The translations under genes were made by a program, and so were the position numbers. Positions 26,516 to 33,616 of a DNA stretch of 64,000 bases are shown here, piece after piece. This DNA comes from Ardenticatenales bacterium. GTDB lineage: Bacteria > Chloroflexota > Anaerolineae > Promineifilales > Promineifilaceae. Where the stretch lies: NCBI GenBank assembly GCA_020634515.1, contig JACKBL010000005.1, positions 1 through 64,000 on the forward strand. The letters are read 5' to 3'. How positions within the stretch are numbered: position 1 is the first letter of the stretch; every line of letters begins with the position of its first letter. The notes beneath the pieces are model-generated. The model was given only the letters and a program-made list of their open reading frames with translations, did no database searches and was not told the DNA's origin.

Positions 26516-27454
26516 CTATCTCCCTCCCACCTGTGGCAACACGGCATGAGCCATCGCTTCCAGGCCGTCTACGTCGTCCAGGTCCAGCCATTGCAGCATT
26601 ACACGCTGCACGCCCACTTCCGCCAGTTCGCCCAATTGATCCACAATCTGATTGCCCGTGCCCACAATGATGCCAATCTCGCGCATTTGGGCAAATGACC
26701 GTCCCTGCTCTTGCAGGCGCGCGTTGACGGCAGCGTCGTCCTTGCCGAACCAGCAGCCCGTCATCAAGGAGCGGCGTACATCCGCGGGGGCGCGCCCCCG
26801 CTCTTGCAGTAGGGCGTCCAATGCCTGGTTCCGTTGGCGGATGACTGCCGGCGTGGTGAAGACGGCGTTCCATTCGGTGGCGTATTGCGCCACGAGCGGC
26901 AGGGTACGTTTGGGGCCGTTGCCGCCGATGAGGATGGGGGGGCCGCCAGGGCGCAGCGGGCGTGGGAGGAGGATGGCTTCTTGTAGGTGGTAGTAAGTGC
27001 CGGCATAATCAACCGGATCATCACTGTGCAGCAGCCGCGTGACGACTTCCAGGCCTTCAATAAAGCGGGCGAAGCGTGGAGCCATTTCCAGCAAATCCCA
27101 ACCGAAGTGGGTGTGTTCCCGCACCTGCCAGCCCGCGCCCATGCCCAGCGTCAGGCGACCGCCGGAGAGATCGTCAACGGCGGCAGCCATACGCGCCGTA
27201 AACGTAGGGTGGCGAAAGGAGACGGGCGAGACGAGGGGGCCGAATTCCAGCCGTTGCGTGTGGCTGGCGAGCCAGGTGAGCGAGACCCACAACTCCAGTG
27301 AATCTTTATCGGGTGGGTTGGCGTTGGTGAAATGGTCGGAGCGATAAAGGCCGACGTAGCCCAGCGATTCCACGGCATGGGCAATGCGCTGCCAGCGGGG
27401 CCAGGTGAGGCCGTTTTGGCCCTCAATCATGATGGCGACTTCTATTTGGGACAT
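26516..27454 (-). CDS. LLM-class (luciferase-like, F420-type) oxidoreductase
   Basis: A 312-residue TIM-barrel protein starting at ATG 27454, preceded by a strong AAAGGAGG. The N-terminus (VAIMIEGQNGLTWPRWQRIA) and GLYRSDHF, LGMGAGWQVREHTHFG, RPGGPPILIGGNGPKRTLPL fit the F420-dependent LLM group. Presence of cofE 1.2 kb away supports F420 as cofactor, although FMN use cannot be excluded. The substrate is unknown. Confidence 0.85.
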   Translation of the reverse strand: MSQIEVAIMIEGQNGLTWPRWQRIAHAVESLGYVGLYRSDHFTNANPPDKDSLELWVSLTWLASHTQRLEFGPLVSPVSFRHPTFTARMAAAVDDLSGGRLTLGMGAGWQVREHTHFGWDLLEMAPRFARFIEGLEVVTRLLHSDDPVDYAGTYYHLQEAILLPRPLRPGGPPILIGGNGPKRTLPLVAQYATEWNAVFTTPAVIRQRNQALDALLQERGRAPADVRRSLMTGCWFGKDDAAVNARLQEQGRSFAQMREIGIIVGTGNQIVDQLGELAEVGVQRVMLQWLDLDDVDGLEAMAHAVLPQVGGR

Positions 27455-27555
27455 AGGTTCCTCCTTTGGGGGAAGCAGGCAAGGATATGATTCATACCTT
27501 GACCGTGCCCTGATTTTCTTGGGTCTAGTGAACAGGCGGGCGAGGCGGAAACGAA

Positions 27556-27582
27556 AACGCTCACCCATCAAGGGTGAGCGTT
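27556..27582 (-). terminator. Intrinsic terminator after thioredoxin
   Basis: Read on the minus strand, AACGCTCACCC and GGGTGAGCGTT form a perfect stem, followed by TTCGTTTC. It lies about 80 bases past the thioredoxin stop and upstream of the LLM gene. Confidence 0.65.
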
Positions 27583-27663
27583 CAGGTTGTTCAGCTATCC
27601 GGGGACAAGCAGGGCGAGTTGGCCGCAGACAACATCGAACCAGGTAAGGGCAAGGCGTTCGAT

Positions 27664-28005
27664 CTAATTGTGGACGGGTTTTTCGATGTGCGGCAGAACC
27701 TGGGCCAGGATTCTTTCTTTGGGCATGGCTCCGGTGACGCGGGCCACGACCTGACCATCTTTAAACAGCATCAACGTGGGGATGCCAATGATGCCGTAAC
27801 GCCCAGGGATGGCCGGATTTTCGTCTACATCAACCTTGCCCACGCGCAGGACGCCGTCGTACTCGGCGGCGATGGCATTAACGCTGGGAGCAATCATGCG
27901 GCATGGGCCGCACCAATCCGCCCAGAAGTCAATCAATACGGGCTTGTCGGATTTGAGAACGTCTTGTTCGAAGCTTTCGTCAGTGACCTCAAATGGTTTT
28001 GCCAT
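27664..28005 (-). CDS. trxA: Thioredoxin
   Basis: A 113-residue thioredoxin with the redox motif WADWCGPCRM, the buried Asp in VLIDFW, cis-Pro in GIIGIPTLMLF, and TGAMPKERI. Reduces protein disulfides in the cytoplasm. TAAGGAG lies upstream of the ATG. A minus-strand hairpin follows the gene. Confidence 0.95.
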   Translation of the reverse strand: MAKPFEVTDESFEQDVLKSDKPVLIDFWADWCGPCRMIAPSVNAIAAEYDGVLRVGKVDVDENPAIPGRYGIIGIPTLMLFKDGQVVARVTGAMPKERILAQVLPHIEKPVHN

Positions 28006-28226
28006 GAGTAAATCTCCTTAAATGAGTTTTTAGTTGGCGATTGTCAGTTGGCGGCGCGGTGGTTTTGTTGTCTGGGGAGGCAATGCTCCAGGGGTGTTCG
28101 TGCAAACAACTGATTTTCACGTGTAGGCGGGTGTTCTCGCGTCAAGGGCCGCCTTCAATTAAGATGTTGGTGGGCAGGATATTGCTTGCCTTGAATACAG
28201 ACGCGCTAGACGGCGGACATCTTACG

Positions 28227-28322
28227 TTCACTGAAAAAACCGGGTTTTTCGAGTGCCCGGCCAAAATTACCAGAGTGGTTCATGTGTAAAAACCCGGTTT
28301 TTGGCCTTTTTTCAGTAGAGTC
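28227..28322. repeat. 97-bp inverted-repeat element TTCACTGAAAAAACCGGG (family B), copy 1
   Basis: Element with ends CACTGAAAAAACCGGGTTTT and AAAACCCGGTTTTTGGCC then TTTTTTCAGTAGAGTCA, and the conserved interior ATTACCAGAGTGGTTCATGT. Copies lie at 45776-45871, 49586-49682 and 53981-54070. It lies in the 28006-28603 gap between trxA and cofE. The rest of that gap holds only a family ATTGGTCCAATCTGG dyad (28467-28494). Confidence 0.85.
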
Positions 28323-28603
28323 AGAGTTTAGCGTAAGCGGGTCTTCTGTCAAGGTGAATGAAGGGCAGAGAATTCACGGGGGTCGGCAAAAACGGGTAAA
28401 ATCGCTACAATGCGGCGTCGTGGGCGTTGATGAAAACGTAATCACGGATTTCGCGGGTGACGCGGAATTGGTCCAATCTGGCTTAGCAGTTACGTTTTGA
28501 CTGCGAATGGGCAGCATTGTTGACATGACGAACGACAAGCTGCCATCTGTCAACTTTTTTCAGGCGAGTCGGAAGCTCGCCCTATTTTGAGGAGGCGTGG
28601 GCC

Positions 28604-29377
28604 GTGATATTGCCGCAAATAACGTTGATGGCTGTGCCGGCATTGCCCCATGTGCAGCCGGGTGATGATGTGGGGGCATTGCTGGTGACGGCGCTGCGGC
28701 AGGCGGGTATGGCTTTGCAGGCGGGGGATGTGCTGGCGGTGGCGCAGAAGGTGATTTCGAAGGCGGAGGGGCGACAGGCGAATTTGCGGGAGGTGACGCC
28801 GGGGGCGCGGGCGCTGGAAGTGGCGGCGCGGACGGGGAAGGATGCGCGGCTGGTGGAGCTGATTTTGCGGGAGAGTGAGGAGATTTCGCGGCTGCGGCAG
28901 GGGGTGCTGATTGTGCGGCATCGGCTGGGGTTTACGAGCGCGAATGCCGGCATTGATCGCTCCAACGTCCCCCAACAAAACCACGAAGACGAAACCGTCC
29001 TCCTCCTTCCCCTCGACCCCGACGCCAGCGCCGCCCGCCTGCGCCACGCCCTGGAGGCCGCTTTTGGCGTGCGCCTGGGCGTGATCATCACCGACAGCCA
29101 CGGGCGACCTTTTCGCCTGGGGACGGTGGGGGTGGCTATTGGCGTTGCCGGCATTCCCGCCCTCTGGGACCGGCGCGGCGAAGCGGATCTGTACGGCTAC
29201 CAGCTACAGCACACCGATGTCGGCGTCGCGGACGAAATCGCCGCCGCCGCCGGGTTGCTCATGGGGCAGGCCGCGGAAGGGACGCCCGTCGTTCTCGTGC
29301 GCGGGCTGCGGCTGCCCGCCGCGCAAGGCCACGCCACCGACCTCGTGCGTCCCAAGCACATGGATTTGTACCGCTAG
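28604..29377 (+). CDS. cofE: Coenzyme F420-0:L-glutamate ligase
   Basis: Adds glutamates to F420-0 using GTP, completing coenzyme F420. 257 residues with a GTG start at 28604 after TTTTGAGGAGG. Hallmarks are DVLAVAQKVISKAEGR, IVRHRLGFTSANAGIDRSNV, GVIITDSHGRPFRLGTVGVA and ALWDRRGEADLYGYQL. A single-domain CofE, not the two-domain FbiB. It contains the window's clearest composition switch: the coding strand is G-rich up to TGCCGGCA at 28945 and C-rich after it. Confidence 0.93.
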   Translation: MILPQITLMAVPALPHVQPGDDVGALLVTALRQAGMALQAGDVLAVAQKVISKAEGRQANLREVTPGARALEVAARTGKDARLVELILRESEEISRLRQGVLIVRHRLGFTSANAGIDRSNVPQQNHEDETVLLLPLDPDASAARLRHALEAAFGVRLGVIITDSHGRPFRLGTVGVAIGVAGIPALWDRRGEADLYGYQLQHTDVGVADEIAAAAGLLMGQAAEGTPVVLVRGLRLPAAQGHATDLVRPKHMDLYR

Positions 29378-29449
29378 TTTTTCTCTGGCGGCAGCAGACA
29401 ACTGAACCCTGCCTGTTCAAAATGCCTATCTGCTGTGCGCACGTTCAAA

Positions 29450-29600
29450 CTGACGATGCAACACCGTGCTTTATTTCATCGGCAATCCTACACGGGAGTC
29501 TGGCGAAATCCACATAGGGTGGCCGGAGCCGCAGCTTTAGCCGGACCAAACGCCATTTGTGGGTCGGCTGAAGCCGCCACGTCAAAAACGCCAGTGTCCA
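29450..29600. repeat. Intergenic repeats upstream of the lipoprotein gene
   Basis: 29450-29495 repeats the ACTGACGATGCAA segment found at 26398-26443. 29520-29575 holds CAGCTTTAGCCGG and GGCTGAAGCCGCC, related to the GGCTTTAGCC repeats at 17266-17560 and the GGCTTCAGCC near 8930. The remaining bases to 29786 show no gene. Confidence 0.5.
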
Positions 29601-29786
29601 GTAGTCATAATGTCCAGGAGCAGCGCGACATGGCTCAATGATGACAAGCTGTTTCCGGGGTTGAATGGATCTTCTTGTCTGGCGAGGGAGGAGAAACGGC
29701 CCATACGCGCCTCATCGCTGCTGTATGCCGTTAGTCGTTACGTACTATCCCCTGGCGTAGGCCAGGCGGTATACACTTGACGCGCT

Positions 29787-31058
29787 ATGGTTGTGGTGCG
29801 GCAATGGATCGGGAATAAGGTCGGGTTCTATCTGGCGCTGTTGTTTGCGGGGATGGTGGTGGGCTGCCAAATGCCGGCACGCGCCGCCGATCTCCCCACC
29901 CTGGCCGCTGCCGCCCTGTTAAACGACGCCCAATCCGGCAGCAGCAACGGCCTGCCCCCCACCTTCACCCCGCCGCCCCCCTCCCTCTCGCCATCCCCCA
30001 CCGCCACCCTATTCGTCACCCCCCGCCCCCCCACGCAAACGCCCCTGCCCATTCCCACCAACACCCCCGTCACGCCCATTCCGCCCACGCTCACCCCCTC
30101 CATCACGCCCACACCCACCCTCACCCCCACCGCTACGTTAAAGCCGCCCGGCGCATATGGCCTCGACGAACCTCTGCCGCTGGCCTACTACCCACGCCCC
30201 GCGGACGACAATGGCTGGGGCATCCACTGGATACCGACCACCAGCCAGGAGCCGGGTATCGTGGATCGCTTCGTGGCCGAAGTGGCCCGTATGCATATCA
30301 AATGGGTCGTTTTCCTCAATGACGGCACGGACATCGGGCGCAACGATTACCTGGTGGATCAACTCGTCGCCCACGGCATCATGCCCGTTATGCGCCTCTA
30401 CCGCAGCGGCATTTTGCCCTACGATGGCGACCTGGGGCAGATGGTGCGCCATTATCGCGCCCGTGGCGTCTTTTACTTCCAACTGTACAACGAACCCAAC
30501 GTCAACGACGAAAACCACCAGGGCGTTTCCAACCCCAACACCTACGCCGTGGCCTGGGCCGCCGCCGCGCGCGAAGTCGTGGCTAATGGCGGCTATCCCG
30601 GCCTGGGCGCGCTCAGCCCCGGCGGGCCGTATGACCACTATCAATTTCTGGCGCGCGCGTTGCAAGCGTTGCGGCGGAATGGGGACCTGGGGCTGCTCAA
30701 TCGGGGGTGGGTTTCCGTCCACAATTACCAGGGGCTGCGCGCACCAGACGATGCGGATGGCTTTCTGCTTTTCCGCCAATACGACGCCATCGTCAACGCC
30801 TATCTACACCATTCCATCCCCCTCATCGGCACGGAAGGCGGCTCCTACCACCCCGATCCCCAGGTGGAAAAGGAGATGCTCACGTGGCAGTATGCCTACA
30901 TGCGTGGCGCAGAGCCGTATTATTTTGCCTTTAGCGGCTGGATTTTGGCGAATCTGGAGGGGGGCAGCGCGGACCCGGCCTGGGAGTGGCAGGCGTGGTT
31001 CCGCCGCGACTTCGTGCATCCCGTCGTGACGGATTTCTTTTACCAGACGGAGCGATAG
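29787..31058 (+). CDS. Secreted lipoprotein with clan-A-like glycosidase domain
   Basis: 423 residues. The N-terminus (VGFYLALLFAGMVVGCQMP) has a lipobox-like VVGC with Cys27. Residues about 48-125 are a long Pro/Thr linker. The exported domain follows (DNGWGIHWIP, ARMHIKWVVFLNDGT, HGIMPVMRLYRSG). FYFQLYNEPN carries a Glu in the position of a clan-A acid/base and LIGTEGGSY a candidate nucleophile. It is probably a surface glycoside hydrolase or relative; the GH family cannot be fixed. The gene converges with nuoN across a palindrome. Confidence 0.7.
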   Translation: MVVVRQWIGNKVGFYLALLFAGMVVGCQMPARAADLPTLAAAALLNDAQSGSSNGLPPTFTPPPPSLSPSPTATLFVTPRPPTQTPLPIPTNTPVTPIPPTLTPSITPTPTLTPTATLKPPGAYGLDEPLPLAYYPRPADDNGWGIHWIPTTSQEPGIVDRFVAEVARMHIKWVVFLNDGTDIGRNDYLVDQLVAHGIMPVMRLYRSGILPYDGDLGQMVRHYRARGVFYFQLYNEPNVNDENHQGVSNPNTYAVAWAAAAREVVANGGYPGLGALSPGGPYDHYQFLARALQALRRNGDLGLLNRGWVSVHNYQGLRAPDDADGFLLFRQYDAIVNAYLHHSIPLIGTEGGSYHPDPQVEKEMLTWQYAYMRGAEPYYFAFSGWILANLEGGSADPAWEWQAWFRRDFVHPVVTDFFYQTER

Positions 31059-31064
31059 ATGTCA

Positions 31065-31095
31065 TATTGGTTCAATCTCCAAGATTGAACCAATA
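31065..31095. repeat. Inverted repeat (family F) between convergent genes
   Basis: TATTGGTTCAATCT (31065-31078) and AGATTGAACCAATA (31082-31095) around CCA. It fills the 45-base gap between the lipoprotein stop (31058) and nuoN stop (31104), where it could end transcripts from both sides. Confidence 0.7.
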
Positions 31096-31103
31096 TAAAG
31101 CCG

Positions 31104-32576
31104 TTAGCCGCCGGCAAGCGCCTGCACGCCGTGCAGGATGGCCTGCTGCGCGGCGGTGAACCAGGGGGTGGGGAGGAAGCCGAGGAGGAGCGTGCCCAAA
31201 ACGGTGAGGGCGACGGCTGTGTTCAGGGCGGGGCGGGTGCTGACTTCCCCTTCGCCTTCGTACATGAACATGAGGTAGACGACGCGCAGGTAGAAGTAGC
31301 CGGAAATGATGCTGGTGACGACGCCGACGATGGCCAACCACGCCAGATCGGCTTCGAGGGCGGCGCGGAAGATGTAGAATTTGCCGGAGAAGCCGCCCGT
31401 GGGGGGCACGCCCGTGAGGGAGAGCATGAAGGTGGCCATGGCCAGGGAGAGCAGCGGCGCGCGTTTTGCCAGTCCTTTGAAGTCTTCGAGGGCGTTGCCC
31501 ACGCTTTCGCGCCGTTCCACGGCAATGACGATGGCGAACGCGCCCAGGTTGGTGAAGAGGTAGGCGAGCATGTAGAAGAGGGCCGCGCTCACCCCCTCCG
31601 GGCTGGAAATGCCGGCAGCGACCCCCATCAAAATGTACCCCGCGTGCGCAATGCTGGAATAAGCCAACATACGCTTGATGTTGGACTGCGCCAGGGCCAC
31701 CACGTTCCCCAAAATCATCGTCAGGGCGGCAATCACGGCCACGGCGGGAACCCAGGTGGTGGCGATGGCCGGCAGGGCGCTGATGAAGATGCGCATGAGG
31801 GCGGCGAATCCGCCAACCTTCGCGCCCACGGACATGAACGCGGTGACGGCGGTGGGCGCGCCCTCGTAGACGTCGGGTGTCCACATGTGGAAGGGGACGG
31901 CGGCGACTTTGAAGGCGAAGCCGACGAGCAGCAACGCCGCGCCTGCCGTGCCCAGTGTGCCGCCGTCGCCGATGTTCGTCAGCAGTTGGGGCAGGGCGGT
32001 GGAGCCGGTGGCCCCGTAGATGAGGGCGATGCCGAAGACCATGAAGGCGGAGGAGAAGGCGCCGAGGAGGAAGTACTTCATGGCGGATTCTTCGGAGTCG
32101 GGGCGGGGGACGGCGAACCCGGAGAGGATGTAGAGGGGGATAGAGAGGAGTTCGAGGGCCAGGAAGACGAGGATCAGGTCGTTGGCGATGCTCATGAGCA
32201 TCATGCCGGCAAGACTGAACAGCATCAGCATGTAGAATTCGCCCCGGTTCAGGTTGACGCGGTCCAGATAGCTGACGGAGAGGAGGACGGTGAGGATGCC
32301 CGTGACCAGGAGGATGCTGTTGAGGAAGACGCTGTAGCGGTCTACGATGACCATGGGGCTGCCGCCGTCGGGGGTGAAGGTGGCGCCGGTTTGGTTCCAT
32401 TGGAGGAGGGTGATGATTAATGCCGGCACAATCCCCACCAGACTCAGCCAACCCGTGCGGTTTTTCTGTTCCTGTGGCACGAACAGGTCCACAAACATCA
32501 GAATCAGGCCCCAGGCCACCATCCAGATCAGCGGTAATAGCAGAAAAGTGTCAATGGACGGAATCGTAAACGTCAT
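31104..32576 (-). CDS. nuoN: NADH-quinone oxidoreductase subunit N
   Basis: A 490-residue, about 14-helix antiporter-like subunit of respiratory complex I. Diagnostic segments include FLALELLSIPLYILSGF, SAMKYFLLGAFSSAFMVFG, HMWTPDVYEGAPTAVTAFMS, NIKRMLAYSSIAHAGYILMG and LSLTGVPPTGGFSGKFYIF. It is usually last in the nuo operon after nuoM. Here no other nuo gene lies within the window: upstream on its strand are 660 bases of repeats and then a plus-strand system. It may be a split-off copy or a rearranged operon end. Confidence 0.93.
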   Translation of the reverse strand: MTFTIPSIDTFLLLPLIWMVAWGLILMFVDLFVPQEQKNRTGWLSLVGIVPALIITLLQWNQTGATFTPDGGSPMVIVDRYSVFLNSILLVTGILTVLLSVSYLDRVNLNRGEFYMLMLFSLAGMMLMSIANDLILVFLALELLSIPLYILSGFAVPRPDSEESAMKYFLLGAFSSAFMVFGIALIYGATGSTALPQLLTNIGDGGTLGTAGAALLLVGFAFKVAAVPFHMWTPDVYEGAPTAVTAFMSVGAKVGGFAALMRIFISALPAIATTWVPAVAVIAALTMILGNVVALAQSNIKRMLAYSSIAHAGYILMGVAAGISSPEGVSAALFYMLAYLFTNLGAFAIVIAVERRESVGNALEDFKGLAKRAPLLSLAMATFMLSLTGVPPTGGFSGKFYIFRAALEADLAWLAIVGVVTSIISGYFYLRVVYLMFMYEGEGEVSTRPALNTAVALTVLGTLLLGFLPTPWFTAAQQAILHGVQALAGG

Positions 32577-32744
32577 GAGCGCGTCATCCCTCTGAGAAAC
32601 AAGTCGCTGTCGCCCCAGTCTATCCAGCCGTCATCATGCCCCCCAACGACTTGGACGGTCACAATGAACACGAACTATGACATACTGGCGTGGAAAACTG
32701 GCTGCGACCGGAATTCGATCTAATTTTTACGTAACTACCAGGCC

Positions 32745-32830
32745 AGATTGGACCAATTTTCTCTGCTGAAAACAACCATTGAGCGCGTGAAATGGGTCTA
32801 ATCAGCAGAGAGCGTTAGTAGTTACATTTT
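32745..32830. repeat. MITE-like element (family A), copy 2
   Basis: AGATTGGACCAATTTTCTCT starts at 32745. TTGAGCGCGTGAAATGGGTC follows, then AGAGAGCGTTAGTAGTTAC. The right end is degraded (GGTCTAATC for GGTCCAATC). Same order as at 26444 and 57142. It lies upstream of nuoN. Confidence 0.7.
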
Positions 32831-32870
32831 CACAATGATAGCACATTCGCGCGGGATGACACATACTTTT

Positions 32871-32980
32871 GAGGTATGAGGTATGAGGTATGAGGTATGA
32901 GGTATGAGGTATGAGGTATGAGGTATGAGGTATGAGGTATGAGGTATGAGGTATGAGGTATGAGGTATGAGGTATGAGGG
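32871..32980. repeat. Heptamer microsatellite (GAGGTAT), about 15-16 units
   Basis: GAGGTAT repeats without interruption for about 110 bases. A short array of the same heptamer (about four units) lies at 62883-62914. Seven is not a multiple of three. The remaining 32981-33235 holds CACGAATTTTTCG and CGAAAAATTC inverted segments but no gene. Confidence 0.9.
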
Positions 32981-33238
32981 TGTGGTAATGATGGCGGTTG
33001 TTGCGGGCGCTGTTGGATGAACGGGCGATTGCTCTGGCTACGCGCCAATTCGTTGATGCCGCGCCGCTGTTCTGTTACTATCAGGACTTACGCATTTGAC
33101 ACAAATTACACGAATCAACACGAATTTTTCGGCTTTATTCGTGAAATTCGTGCCATTCGTGTCGAAAAATTCTCCAACTGTGTAAGTTCTAACCATAACG
33201 TCAAGTCGATTTCCCCATAGTCAACACAGGAGCGCGTG

Positions 33239-33616
33239 ATGACAGACATACCCCAAATGCCGGCAGATTTTGCCATTCTCATAGACTTTCCCGACGAGGG
33301 CGGGCTGGTGCAGGCCAGCCTGGGCGATGACGTCACCGAATGGCTGCAAAAGTCCCAAATGGCGCTGGACAAAGCGATGACGACGATTGTGGGCATGGCT
33401 TACCGCGCCAGCCAACTGCGTGACCGCATTCCCCGCGAGTTTACGCAGGCCGAAATTGAGTTCGGCGTCAAGTTCGATTACGAAGCGGGCGCGCTGCTGG
33501 CGAAAGCGGGCGCCGAAGGCAGCATTAGCGTCAAGCTGACCTGGGAGCGGAAGAAGGATGACGACGAGAGATTGGTTCAATCTCCGAGATTGAACCAATC
33601 TGGACCCCTGCCATGA
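33239..33616 (+). CDS. Trypsin-co-occurring domain 1 (Trypco1, CU044_2847 family) protein
   Basis: A 125-residue protein from ATG 33239 (GGAG seven bases upstream). The body (LQKSQMALDKAMTTIVGMAY, FTQAEIEFGVKFDYEAGALL, SVKLTWER) fits Trypco1, a small domain known to sit beside trypsin-like proteases in conflict systems. The last 16 codons are encoded by an inserted family F palindrome (33569-33601) that reads through in frame. The stop overlaps the next start (ATGA), so translation is coupled to the trypsin-STAND gene. Likely a regulator or sensor of that protease. Confidence 0.75.
   Translation: MTDIPQMPADFAILIDFPDEGGLVQASLGDDVTEWLQKSQMALDKAMTTIVGMAYRASQLRDRIPREFTQAEIEFGVKFDYEAGALLAKAGAEGSISVKLTWERKKDDDERLVQSPRLNQSGPLP
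33569..33601. repeat. Family F palindrome inside the Trypco1 coding end
   Basis: AGATTGGTTCAATCT, CCG, AGATTGAACCAATCT, perfect 15-bp arms, lying within the last codons of the Trypco1 gene and 12 bases before the ATGA overlap. A stem here could affect coupling to the downstream gene. Confidence 0.8.

Noticed and set aside
31131..32420. 429-codon open frame on the plus strand
   Set aside because: Antisense to nuoN, Glu/Gly/His-rich, no recognisable fold.
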